Shown: one piece after another, positions 8,531-15,898 of the stretch | Layout of the letters: every line of letters begins with the position of its first letter | How positions within the stretch are numbered: position 1 is the first letter of the stretch | Source of the DNA: Odoribacter sp. | Lineage (GTDB): Bacteria > Bacteroidota > Bacteroidia > Bacteroidales > Marinifilaceae | Assembly (NCBI GenBank): GCA_020024465.1 | Contig: JAHHTT010000015.1 | Coordinates: 1 to 44,892 of the forward strand | Direction: 5' to 3' | DNA: 44,892 bases | Translations under genes and position numbers: made by a program | The notes under the pieces: generated by a model | Seen by the model: the letters and a program-made list of their open reading frames with translations, nothing else | Databases searched by the model: none | Told to the model about the DNA's origin: nothing

Positions 8531-10315
8531 ATGGAACCTCAGACATTTTACACCCGGCGATTAACCGCTCTGCACAAACAACTTAAACAGATAAAAAAAC
8601 AACGCAATCTCGTTACTATAGCAAAACTAAGCATATTCGGTTGCATGATTTTCCAGTTGTACTGGTTCATTTCTTATGCCGGTCTCCCTGTCATTTTTCC
8701 GATTCTTTCCATTGGTTTGTTTATTCTGTTAACCAAAACTGATACGCATATCGTACATAAACAACGACTTATCACTGAACTCATAAAAATAAATCAATCA
8801 GAAATGGATTATTTAAAGGGAAATCTTTCCCCATTCTCCTCAGGGGAAGAGTTTTTGCAACCATCTCATCCATACGCTGCAGATTTAGACATATTCGGCG
8901 AACAGTCGCTATTCTGCCATCTGAACCGCACAATTTCAACACGGGGCACAAGGCAACTTGCAGATTGGTTGCTAAATCCACCCACCTCCGCAACCCTTAT
9001 CCGCGATCGCCAACAGACGGTTGACGAACTGTCCCAACAGCCTGAATGGTGTCAAGAGTTCCGGGCCCAAGGAACATTCTCCGGCAGCAGCAAACATGAT
9101 TTAGCCGTATTAAAAGAATGGCAACAAAGAAACAATTTTTTCAGACATGTAAAACAAACAAAAATACTACTATACACCGGCAACATACTCACAATCTGCG
9201 CATGGACTGCCACGGCGGTCAGTACTCTTCATTCTTCCATTGCCTTGATCCTATCATTCAGCCAACTGCTGATAATTGCCTGTCTGTTAAACAAAATCAA
9301 CCGATATCACAATCAACTGAACGGCTTCATTCATATCATCAGCCATTTTCTTCCTTTAGCCCATCTGCTTAACGGCAAAACATTCCGTTCGCCAATAATG
9401 AAAGATATTAAAAATTCATTGTTCGCATCCGGAAAAAATGCCCTACAAGCACTGGATAGCTTAAATAAAATTCAAGATTCACTGGATCAGCGCGGCAATG
9501 TACTTGTTACCTTCATTGCTGACGGACTCTACATGAAAGATCTGCACACACTCCTCCGCCTTGAAAAATGGAAGAAAAAACATGCTCCGGAAATAAATTC
9601 ATGGATAGAGTCTATTGCCACCGTGGATGCACTCGTCAGTATGGCAAACTACCGTTTCAACCATCCCGACTACATATTCCCAACGATCGACACGGACATT
9701 CCGCTAAAAGTCGAAGCCGTCGGCCATCCTCTAATGGAAGGAAAACCCTGTGTATTGAATGATTTTGAAATCAGACACGAACATTTGCTATTCATTGTAA
9801 CCGGAGCCAATATGGCAGGGAAAAGCACCTTTCTACGTACCATTGGAGTAAATCTTGTCCTGGCTCTGTCGGGCAATGTTGTCCGTAGCAAACAATTCAT
9901 TTTCCGCCCGACAGCCCTATTCACCAGTATGCGTACCACAGATAATCTTTCTAAAGACACCTCCTATTTTCATGCTGAACTTCTACGCCTTAAACAACTG
10001 ATTGATTTAACTGAAAAAGAAGAACATACCTTTGTTATTCTCGATGAAATGTTGAAGGGAACGAATTCCGTGGACAAATTAAACGGATCTCTGGCATTCT
10101 TGAAACAATTATACAAGCGCCCTGTTGCCGGTCTGGTTGCTACCCATGATCTCGCCTTGGGAGAACTTGCCACTGAATACCCCACCCACTTTTCAAACGT
10201 ATGTTTTGAAATCACGCATACAGAAGAAGAGATTCATTACGATTACAAACTACATAAAGGTATCAGCAATACAATGAATGCCAGTATATTATTAAAACAA
10301 ATGGGATTAATCTAA
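8531..10315 (+). CDS. Membrane-anchored MutS-like ATPase
   Basis: This 594-residue protein has the MutS core and ATPase but not the mismatch-reading parts. Two hydrophobic segments lie near residues 33-50 and 52-68 and another pair near 213-232 and 236-253, so it is probably a membrane protein. Residues about 100-200 and 260-380 resemble the MutS core/lever helices. The ATPase has Walker A TGANMAGKST (about 424-433) and Walker B FVILDEMLKGTN, followed by ATHDLALGEL. Domain I, with the Phe-X-Glu mismatch wedge, is absent, so it should not be called mutS without comment. The function is unknown, possibly DNA-related at the membrane. I start it at ATG 8531 because an earlier TTG lies within the promoter box. 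Its stop abuts duplicated sequence; a broken copy of its 3' end lies at 12025-12131. Confidence 0.85.
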   Translation: MEPQTFYTRRLTALHKQLKQIKKQRNLVTIAKLSIFGCMIFQLYWFISYAGLPVIFPILSIGLFILLTKTDTHIVHKQRLITELIKINQSEMDYLKGNLSPFSSGEEFLQPSHPYAADLDIFGEQSLFCHLNRTISTRGTRQLADWLLNPPTSATLIRDRQQTVDELSQQPEWCQEFRAQGTFSGSSKHDLAVLKEWQQRNNFFRHVKQTKILLYTGNILTICAWTATAVSTLHSSIALILSFSQLLIIACLLNKINRYHNQLNGFIHIISHFLPLAHLLNGKTFRSPIMKDIKNSLFASGKNALQALDSLNKIQDSLDQRGNVLVTFIADGLYMKDLHTLLRLEKWKKKHAPEINSWIESIATVDALVSMANYRFNHPDYIFPTIDTDIPLKVEAVGHPLMEGKPCVLNDFEIRHEHLLFIVTGANMAGKSTFLRTIGVNLVLALSGNVVRSKQFIFRPTALFTSMRTTDNLSKDTSYFHAELLRLKQLIDLTEKEEHTFVILDEMLKGTNSVDKLNGSLAFLKQLYKRPVAGLVATHDLALGELATEYPTHFSNVCFEITHTEEEIHYDYKLHKGISNTMNASILLKQMGLI

Positions 10316-10345
10316 TTAAATGACCGTACACAACTGATTTGAAAT
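10271..10345. repeat. 75-bp direct repeat, left copy
   Basis: This copy matches 12087-12161 without gaps at 69 of 75 positions. It contains the intact 3' end and stop of the MutS-like gene, followed by a relic of the pabA 3' end. See the integration-scar finding. Confidence 0.95.
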
Positions 10346-10378
10346 ATATAAACCTCACAGAACGCACCTCATCCGTAC
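10316..10378. pseudogene. Relic of pabA 3' end joined to a pabB fragment
   Basis: Read on the minus strand, 10345-10316 still encodes ISNQLCTVI and a stop. It corresponds to the end of the intact pabA (ISNWLRTVI), with Trp changed to Gln and Arg to Cys. Immediately after it, 10350-10378 (plus strand) matches pabB at 13048-13077 (about 30 bp, one substitution and one missing base). In the intact locus these two segments are about 0.9 kb apart, so this is the remainder of a second pabA-pabB copy that suffered a large internal deletion. Confidence 0.85.
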
Positions 10379-10439
10379 TATCGCTTTCTTTTTGTTTTTT
10401 TGATGTGCAAATGTAAGAAGCCTTTGGCAGTGACATAAA

Positions 10440-10467
10440 AAAACGCTACTTGTGAAAGTAGCGTTTT
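10440..10467. terminator. Bidirectional terminator
   Basis: A perfect 12-bp stem (AAAACGCTACTT / AAGTAGCGTTTT) with a GTGA loop has A-rich and T-rich flanks on both sides. It lies 28 bp after the lipoprotein stop (minus strand) and can also stop readthrough from the MutS-like gene (plus strand). Confidence 0.9.
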
Positions 10468-10495
10468 AAATAAGGTTAGTGATTTATCTGTCTGT

Positions 10496-11701
10496 TTATT
10501 TCTTATAGTTGATAATGTAGATGCTGTTAGAATTACTTCCAGGACCGCCGTTGTTATCTACAGTGATTTTGGTGATAAATCCTTCTGTGTCGTTTTCGTA
10601 GGTATAAGTATAGGATTCATCATTCCAATTCGGAGCAACATCTTTTTCATTTATCATCATATTTTTGCTGCGTTTACCGAAAAAACCGCAAACTTTTAAT
10701 CCAAAATTTCCGGTTTCACAGAAAGTGTCATACATATCTGTCTCTGCGATAAGGAAGTTCAGGTCAATCGGCATATCAGGATGATTTAATAAATCACCAT
10801 ATGTAATATCGGAAGTACCCTTATCACCTGACACTTTTATCAGGTTTCCGTTTTTCCATACTGCCTTCTCGGAATATCTGCTTCCATCATTTCGTATTAT
10901 TTCCGAACTTATGGCTTGTCCGTCTTGGTAGGTGATGGTGATATGATAAGTTTTTATGTTTCCGTCCTGGTTTAATTCATACTTTGCCTTTACAGCATAT
11001 CCATCTTCGTTAAGTGTCAGTTCACTTGTAATAATTTCCCTGCTATCGTCTTTAGATTCATAGTCGATACTATTAGTGTATACTTTCTTGTTTGCCTTAT
11101 CGTATCTGAATTCTGTTTTCCATTCCATTCCCTCGTTACGTTCCCTGGCATCAATGATGTCATTTTTATTGAAATCACTATAATCGGCAATCTGCTTCAT
11201 GGTTCCGTCCGGATTGTATGTGAATTCTACAATTGTCTGCCTCCAATCATCTTTGGAATCTTCCCATTTGCATATGATATTGTCTATAAACCGTTTTCCA
11301 GCTCCTTCCGGTTTCTCTCCATCTGCTTTTGTCCCTTTTTGCTCTACTCTGATACGAATAACGGTATCGGCACAAGTTATTATAATTTCAGCTACACGGT
11401 CTTGACCTGTCAAATTGGGTTGTAATGTCATAGTCAAGGTGTATTCTCCGGCGTCACCACTATACATATTCAAAGATAGCCAATCGACTTCACTACTGCG
11501 GGTTGCTGTCACATTTTTCACTGTTGCCGTCCATGGAGCGGTGGCAGTAAACCTGATACCTTCAGGTTTATTCGTTTCGTCTGCATATACAACTTGTGAA
11601 GTTTCTGTATTTCCCGTTAATTGGATAGATTTATTCTCATCATTATCGCTACATGAGAAAAAACATGTTGTTACAAATAAAGATAAAAGTAATTTTTTCA
11701 T
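10496..11701 (-). CDS. BACON-domain lipoprotein
   Basis: This 401-residue protein starts with a lipoprotein signal peptide (MKKLLLSLFVTTCFFSC) with the lipidated Cys at residue 17. Residues about 30-125 form a BACON domain, with APWTATV, VDWLSLN and the closing RIRVEQKG. The rest (about 135-401) is strand-rich and repetitive, with FTYNPDGTMKQI-like and YEND-type units resembling the DUF4595/YD-like outer-surface modules of Bacteroidetes. BACON domains are thought to bind carbohydrate or protein partners outside the cell. No catalytic motif is visible, so this is probably a binding or structural surface protein. It stands alone between convergent metabolic genes, within an integration scar, with a long structured leader upstream and a strong terminator downstream. 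I infer that it is cargo acquired by transfer. Confidence 0.85.
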   Translation of the reverse strand: MKKLLLSLFVTTCFFSCSDNDENKSIQLTGNTETSQVVYADETNKPEGIRFTATAPWTATVKNVTATRSSEVDWLSLNMYSGDAGEYTLTMTLQPNLTGQDRVAEIIITCADTVIRIRVEQKGTKADGEKPEGAGKRFIDNIICKWEDSKDDWRQTIVEFTYNPDGTMKQIADYSDFNKNDIIDARERNEGMEWKTEFRYDKANKKVYTNSIDYESKDDSREIITSELTLNEDGYAVKAKYELNQDGNIKTYHITITYQDGQAISSEIIRNDGSRYSEKAVWKNGNLIKVSGDKGTSDITYGDLLNHPDMPIDLNFLIAETDMYDTFCETGNFGLKVCGFFGKRSKNMMINEKDVAPNWNDESYTYTYENDTEGFITKITVDNNGGPGSNSNSIYIINYKK

Positions 11702-11972
11702 ACGTAAATATTGAGCCTTTCAGTTCCCAAAGGCTTTTATGTTAAACTGTGAAGCGTGGTACTGCAATGCCCACATCTTAAGCCAGAGGTCCTGAGAAAA
11801 CCTTGTAGTACATATATGGTGATAGCAGCCCACGCTATAGCGCGAAAACCACTATGCTATCCTTGTACTACATTTGAAATTTCTCAGGTTTCTAACTTAT
11901 AAGATAAGCATAACGCTTCTTCAAAATTCTAATATGTCTTGGATAGAATTTCCCCTATCCACGACAAAGATA
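11702..11972 (-). promoter_or_regulatory. Long structured leader of the BACON lipoprotein gene
   Basis: A perfect -7 box (TATCTTTG, minus strand 11972-11965) would give a transcript with an untranslated leader of about 250 nt. No matching -33 is seen. The leader contains several inverted repeats: GGATAG/CTATCC (11941-11960), the large hairpin at 11791-11888, and a 7-bp stem AGCCTTT/AAAGGCT (11714-11735) that ends only 12 nt before the ATG and could mask translation initiation. I recognise no known riboswitch family. There is no gene in 11702-12024. Confidence 0.5.
11791..11888. repeat. 98-nt multi-stem inverted repeat
   Basis: Three nested stems are seen directly. CCTGAGAAA (11791-11799) pairs with 11880-11888. 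TGTAGTACA (11804-11812) pairs with 11864-11872. GATAGCA (11821-11827) pairs with 11855-11861. The apical part holds the palindrome CGCTATAGCG (11833-11842). Unpaired bulges separate the stems. It could be an RNA structure in the lipoprotein leader or a small miniature-element-like insertion. No target duplication was seen. Confidence 0.8.
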
Positions 11973-12024
11973 GTCAATTTTATTGAAATCCCATCAGATT
12001 ACATCCTGAATCTTCTGATCTTTT

Positions 12025-12131
12025 GGAAAGCCCTGCGTATTGGATGATTTTGAAATCACGCGTGCAGAAGAAGGAAGGGACTCTTTACGATGAATGCCAG
12101 TATATTATGAAAGCAAATGGGATTAATCTAA
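12025..12131 (+). pseudogene. Decayed copy of the MutS-like gene 3' end
   Basis: Two pieces of the MutS-like gene are fused here. 12025-12058 matches 9740-9773. From there the sequence continues with the segment found after 10204, and then 12087-12131 matches the gene end at 10271-10315. The two parental positions share TTTTGAAATCA, so an internal deletion of about 440 bp by short-repeat recombination explains the join. The terminal reading frame has a TGA (MNASIL, stop, KQMGLI) where the intact gene has a Leu codon. It is clearly non-functional. Confidence 0.9.
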
Positions 12132-12161
12132 TTAAATGACCGTACGCAACCAATTTGAAAT
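12087..12161. repeat. 75-bp direct repeat, right copy
   Basis: This is the partner of 10271-10345 at a constant offset of 1816 bp, with six substitutions. It holds the broken MutS-like end next to the intact pabA end, the reverse of the left copy. Confidence 0.95.
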
Positions 12162-12713
12162 TAAAACCTTTCCACAATTTGAAATATAAGATTCCGGATG
12201 ATACTGCACTCCAAAAATGGGCAGGCCGGAATGCCTCAGCGACATAATATTTCCGGATTCATCCACTGAAGTCACCTGCAAATCTTTTGGAAACGCTTCC
12301 GGATTCACAACCCATGAATGATAGCGTCCCACTACTGCCGGCATCTCCAATCCGTCCAGCAAAGGGTCCCCTCCACCAACCTGAGTCAGCACACTATGAT
12401 GCCCATGAAGCGGAAAAGGGAGATTCAACAAACCAGCTCCAAATACTTCGGCAATGGCCTGATGTCCCAAACAAATACCGAGGATACTGTGCGAATGGCC
12501 GCATTTCCTTATAAGATGATTCAATTCGCCAGCCTCGGACGGCACTCCCGGTCCAGGAGAAAGCAACAGACCGCCATATTTGTCCAGACAGGTAAAATCA
12601 ATACAATCATTATGCACCATGTCAAACAAAGGAGTTTCAGGTGCCTCTCTCAACAATTGTACGATATTGAAAACAAAAGAATCGTAATTATCAATAACCA
12701 GGATTTTTTTCAT
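12132..12713 (-). CDS. pabA: Aminodeoxychorismate synthase glutaminase subunit
   Basis: This 193-residue class I glutamine amidotransferase supplies ammonia to PabB for making 4-amino-4-deoxychorismate, the precursor of p-aminobenzoate and folate. It shows the N-terminal IDNYDSFVFN, the oxyanion strand SPGPGVPSE, the nucleophile in GICLGHQ (Cys81) and the His/Glu pair in QYHPES (His172, Glu174). TrpG has the same fold. The pabB and pabC neighbours favour PabA, though a dual role cannot be excluded. The frame is open 21 codons upstream, but MKKILVIDNYDSF at 12713 is the conserved start. It is divergent from pabB. Its promoter box lies only 6 bp upstream of the ATG, so the mRNA may be nearly leaderless. 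Confidence 0.93.
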   Translation of the reverse strand: MKKILVIDNYDSFVFNIVQLLREAPETPLFDMVHNDCIDFTCLDKYGGLLLSPGPGVPSEAGELNHLIRKCGHSHSILGICLGHQAIAEVFGAGLLNLPFPLHGHHSVLTQVGGGDPLLDGLEMPAVVGRYHSWVVNPEAFPKDLQVTSVDESGNIMSLRHSGLPIFGVQYHPESYISNCGKVLISNWLRTVI

Positions 12714-12718
12714 GGTGG

Positions 12719-12752
12719 CAAATGTAATAATAATAACTTTGCATTCGCAAAA
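12719..12752. promoter_or_regulatory. Overlapping divergent promoters of pabA and pabB
   Basis: Minus strand, toward pabA: TTTTG (12752-12748), a 21-nt spacer, then TACATTTG (12726-12719), an excellent match. Plus strand, toward pabB: TAACTTTG at 12734-12741, inside the spacer of the pabA promoter. The two boxes overlap physically, so the two polymerases probably compete, keeping the partner subunits balanced. Confidence 0.65.
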
Positions 12753-12763
12753 TTTAAAGTGAA

Positions 12764-13732
12764 ATGATAGCAGCAAACAGCGTCCGTCTCGAAATGAACA
12801 GATGCGGTAAGATACACCGCCCTTTTCTGTTCGGAGTAGATTTTGAAATCAAAAAAGGTTTTTTTAGTGAAAATCCCTTAGAAGATAAACGTATCCTCTT
12901 CAAAGCCGGTGACATCTCCAATGTGGAAACGGCGCTACCGCCTTGTCCTGCTCCACAATTAGAAATTTTGCATACTGATGCAGCTGCATACACCTCCAAA
13001 TTCAAAATCGTACATAAAGGCCTTCTGTATGGCAATAGTTTTTTATTAAACCTCACAGAACGCACCCCCATCCGTACAAATCTCACTCTGAAACAGATAT
13101 TCTGCCATAGCCGGGCCAAATACAAAGTGTTGTTTCCCGAACGGTTTGTCTGCTTTTCACCCGAAAGTTTTGTACGTATCCAAGGCAATGAAATCTCGAC
13201 CTATCCCATGAAAGGCACCATTGACGCCACCCTGCCTGATGCAGAATCCCTTTTAATGAACAACTACAAAGAAGAATGCGAACATTACACTATTGTAGAT
13301 TTACTGCGCAACGATTTGAATATAGTGGCGCAAAACGTACAGGTCAGACAATTCCGCTATGTAGAAAACATACGCACCCTTAAAGGTGAAATATTGCAGA
13401 CAAGCTCTGAAATTACTGGTCAACTTTCCGGTCAATGGCATGGTCAGATAGGAGATATCATCTTCCGTCTGCTTCCTGCCGGATCAATCTCCGGGGCACC
13501 CAAACCTTCCACGGTAAAACTGATAAAGGAAGCCGAAGGTATAGCCAGAGGCTATTACAGCGGCGTATTCGGCTACTATGACGGACAAACGCTTGACAGT
13601 GCCGTCATGATTCGTTTTATTGAGAAAGAAAACGGACAATACTTTTTCCGCAGCGGAGGCGGTATCACCATCAACAGCAAAGCCGAAGAAGAATACGAGG
13701 AAGTCTTGGAAAAAATCTATTTATCCATATAA
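12764..13732 (+). CDS. pabB: Aminodeoxychorismate synthase component I
   Basis: This chorismate-utilising enzyme aminates chorismate with ammonia from PabA. At 322 residues it is the short form, essentially the catalytic chorismate-binding domain, without the N-terminal tryptophan-binding-like half found in E. coli PabB (about 450 residues). Visible motifs are KGTIDATLPDAE, HYTIVDLLRNDLN, the PAGSISGAPKPSTV loop, GYYSGVFGYYDG and FRSGGGITINSKAEEEYEEV. The Lys in MKGTID corresponds to the active-site lysine of the PabB PIKGT motif. pabC follows after 18 bp on the same strand. A 30-bp copy of its interior (13048-13077) survives at 10350-10378. Confidence 0.93.
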   Translation: MIAANSVRLEMNRCGKIHRPFLFGVDFEIKKGFFSENPLEDKRILFKAGDISNVETALPPCPAPQLEILHTDAAAYTSKFKIVHKGLLYGNSFLLNLTERTPIRTNLTLKQIFCHSRAKYKVLFPERFVCFSPESFVRIQGNEISTYPMKGTIDATLPDAESLLMNNYKEECEHYTIVDLLRNDLNIVAQNVQVRQFRYVENIRTLKGEILQTSSEITGQLSGQWHGQIGDIIFRLLPAGSISGAPKPSTVKLIKEAEGIARGYYSGVFGYYDGQTLDSAVMIRFIEKENGQYFFRSGGGITINSKAEEEYEEVLEKIYLSI

Positions 13733-13750
13733 TAAAATACACAGACCGAT

Positions 13751-14380
13751 ATGTCATCCATTAAAAGCATCCGTTTCATTGAAACACTGCAAATTATTGA
13801 CGGACACTTTACAAATCCTACTCCACATATTCAACGTATCCAGAATACACTGGCTGAAATCGGGACTTCCGCTCTGAAGATACCTGACTTCTGCGACACC
13901 CTCATTCCTGAAGAAAAACGTTGTGGAAATGTCAAATGCCGCTATCTATACGACCCTTACGAAGGAGAATTGGAATTTACAGACTACACACCCCGACAAG
14001 TTCACACCCTCCGACTCGTAGAAGGAAATCATGTAGATTACCATTTAAAATATGCTGACCGCCAAACACTAAACGATCTTCGTGCCCAACGCGGGACATG
14101 CGATGATATTCTGATTGTCAAGAATGGAGAAATCACCGACACCAGTTACAGCAATGTTGTCTTTTTCGACGGCATCCGCTACATCATACCCCGGACCTAC
14201 CTGCTCAACGGCACTCGCCGCCGCCAACTCTTAGCCAACGGGACTGCCGTAGAGGCTCGCATCACTCCGGACGATTTGCCCGACTTCCAATGCCTTTACC
14301 TCATCAACGCCATGTTAGACATAAAAAATGATATATGCATTGAGGTGAAAAATATTTTCCCCTTAACAGCTCACCAATAA
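13751..14380 (+). CDS. pabC: Aminodeoxychorismate lyase (class IV aminotransferase)
   Basis: This PLP enzyme releases pyruvate from aminodeoxychorismate to give p-aminobenzoate. The 209-residue fold-type IV protein has the likely Schiff-base lysine Lys100 in DYHLKYADR. The phosphate/cofactor region is DILIVKNGEITDTSYSNV, and a final LINAMLDI segment is also present. It is shorter than E. coli PabC (269) and has a compact N-terminal domain. It lies 18 bp after pabB in the same operon. Its last 18 bp overlap the 3' end of the convergent DUF3307 gene. The family also contains branched-chain and D-amino-acid aminotransferases, but the neighbours favour PabC. Confidence 0.88.
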   Translation: MSSIKSIRFIETLQIIDGHFTNPTPHIQRIQNTLAEIGTSALKIPDFCDTLIPEEKRCGNVKCRYLYDPYEGELEFTDYTPRQVHTLRLVEGNHVDYHLKYADRQTLNDLRAQRGTCDDILIVKNGEITDTSYSNVVFFDGIRYIIPRTYLLNGTRRRQLLANGTAVEARITPDDLPDFQCLYLINAMLDIKNDICIEVKNIFPLTAHQ

Positions 14381-15064
14381 TCCGCAAAGCAATGCTATCC
14401 CAAAACTCAAAAACGTTCCGGCAAGAACATATTCGGTCTTTGCCGTATCGGTATCTTTGAATCTCAGTATGGATTTCGCCGTTATAATAAACCCAATCGC
14501 TTCGTATTGGCCTATTATTACAAATATGATTGTGATAATACGCTCCAAATTCCCAATCAATGCTCCGGCATTTTTTATATTCTCGCAGGATTGTGTTTCT
14601 CCGATCCGGTATTTACTCAGAATCAGTTTGATAAGAACATTAGCAGGTTTGACGCATAACAGCGTTGCCAAAATGAATAAAGGAATGGAGAATGTTCCAA
14701 TATAATCCGCCATTTGGACAGGTAACTCTGTTGTGGCGTTGCATGTAAAAGCTACAGCAGCCAATATAGCCAGATGTGCAATCTGGTCAAGGATGAAACT
14801 CCACAAGCCTTTGGGACTGTATGCCTTGACAATGTCTATTGCCAGGTGGGTAAAAGCAATGATCAGTGCATAAATCCCGAAATCGAGAACAGGCACCAAA
14901 GCCCATGATACGGCTCCAATAAGAAACGAATGCATATACAGAAACCAACTTTTGAGTTTCTTTTCTTCCTTTTGTGTACAATACCTGTCATTTTGCAAGT
15001 AAAAGTCGGCTATGACATGAGCCAGCAGCAGACTCAAAAACAGAGGACTAATCATATTCTTCAA
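14363..15064 (-). CDS. DUF3307 membrane protein
   Basis: This 233-residue, very hydrophobic protein has about six to seven membrane segments. The N-terminal SLLLAHVIADFYLQNDRYC is the recognisable DUF3307 start, with conserved His, Asp and Gln residues in the first helix. LIIAFTHLAIDIVKAY repeats a similar His/Asp pattern in a later helix. These buried polar residues suggest a transport or membrane-enzyme role, but the function is unknown. The start (15064, or Met4 at 15055) overlaps or abuts the stop of the upstream SatD-like gene (15048), implying translational coupling. The two products probably act together. Confidence 0.85.
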   Translation of the reverse strand: MKNMISPLFLSLLLAHVIADFYLQNDRYCTQKEEKKLKSWFLYMHSFLIGAVSWALVPVLDFGIYALIIAFTHLAIDIVKAYSPKGLWSFILDQIAHLAILAAVAFTCNATTELPVQMADYIGTFSIPLFILATLLCVKPANVLIKLILSKYRIGETQSCENIKNAGALIGNLERIITIIFVIIGQYEAIGFIITAKSILRFKDTDTAKTEYVLAGTFLSFGIALLCGLLVSC

Positions 15065-15707
15065 AATTTATTTGTTCGAAATATTTCAAGACTTCTTCTA
15101 TGCAATACCATTTCGCGGCCGATGCTGCCTTGTTCACCCCGGATTGTGATATATCCAGTTTTCGGGCAATATCCGTTTCCTTAAATCCAAGTAATTTGTA
15201 ATAAACGACTTCACTCTGACGTACGGTCATATCATTTACGATGGCATCTGTCAGCAGGGCTATGGTCTGCAGCGAAGGAGATAATTGTTTTTTACCGGTA
15301 AGAATTGAAAAAGTTCCTTTATTTAAAGAATTCATTTCTTCAAGTGCACGTCCTGACATATAAATGGCCTCCCCATCCCAGATGCCCTGCTCCATATCAA
15401 CGATGCGCATATCCCCGATGCCAATGGTCATCCTGATTCCATATATCTGAAAATCTTTCGTGCTCTTGTTGCCGGTTATGGTAAAAGATTTTATACAGGA
15501 TTTAATAATCAGTGCTATGCGAAAAACTTTCGACACATCCCGTATTATACATTCAATATAATCTCCTTTTATCTGGCGACCATAAAAATCAGGGTATCTG
15601 TCTTTAAGCAAGGTAAACAAAGAGTCCACCCTTTGCTTTAATTCGATGGTTTCATTCACAGACAATGAAGTGGAAGAAACGATATCGGCTGAAATTGTTG
15701 CAAACAT
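15048..15707 (-). CDS. SatD-like protein: class III cyclase-like domain plus HTH
   Basis: This 219-residue protein probably senses or processes a nucleotide and binds DNA. Residues 1-140 resemble a class III nucleotidyl cyclase. SADIVSSTS (Asp8) aligns with the first metal-Asp motif, KGDYIECI (Asp49) with the KxxGD motif, RMTIGIGDM with the RxGIxxG strand, and GEAIYMSGRALEEM with the GxxVNxAARL motif. There the usual Asn is Tyr116 and Arg120 is kept. Residues about 165-200 form a helix-turn-helix (LGFKETDIARKLDISQSGVNKA), like sigma region 4 or LuxR. NCBI-type annotation would be SatD family. The frame is open 29 codons further, but MFATISADIV at 15707 fits the domain, and a strong promoter lies just upstream. 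It is coupled to DUF3307. Loss of the Asn makes cyclase activity doubtful. Confidence 0.8.
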   Translation of the reverse strand: MFATISADIVSSTSLSVNETIELKQRVDSLFTLLKDRYPDFYGRQIKGDYIECIIRDVSKVFRIALIIKSCIKSFTITGNKSTKDFQIYGIRMTIGIGDMRIVDMEQGIWDGEAIYMSGRALEEMNSLNKGTFSILTGKKQLSPSLQTIALLTDAIVNDMTVRQSEVVYYKLLGFKETDIARKLDISQSGVNKAASAAKWYCIEEVLKYFEQINFEEYD

Positions 15708-15730
15708 ATTGTCGTTTATTGATTCTACAA

Positions 15731-15760
15731 CAAAGATAGGAATTTTAACCGGTAAAACAA
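15731..15760 (-). promoter_or_regulatory. Promoter of the SatD-like/DUF3307 operon
   Basis: On the minus strand, TTG (15760-15758), a 19-nt spacer, then TATCTTTG (15738-15731) give a full Bacteroidetes consensus. The box overlaps codons of a longer possible frame, so the protein must start downstream, at 15707. Confidence 0.75.
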
Positions 15761-15898
15761 CTGAATCATACCCAATAAAAGATATAATACGCAATTATAT
15801 ACAAATAAGGGTATATTCATATATTATACACAATATAACTCATAATAGAACTGCACCATCTGTTTTGTCAATGATGCAGACTCTGTATGATTACAATG

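Noticed and set aside
10418..11736. Inverted AAGCCTTTGG at both ends of the lipoprotein region as transposon ends
   Set aside because: Only 10 bp match, one copy is part of a local hairpin, and there is no transposase or target duplication. The direct repeats explain the insert better.
11791..11888. Invertible promoter or integron attC site
   Set aside because: Only about 50 bp lie between the inner arms, no recombinase is nearby, and the single internal -7-like box (TACATTTG, plus strand) does not face a gene. The core-site motifs of attC were not recognised.
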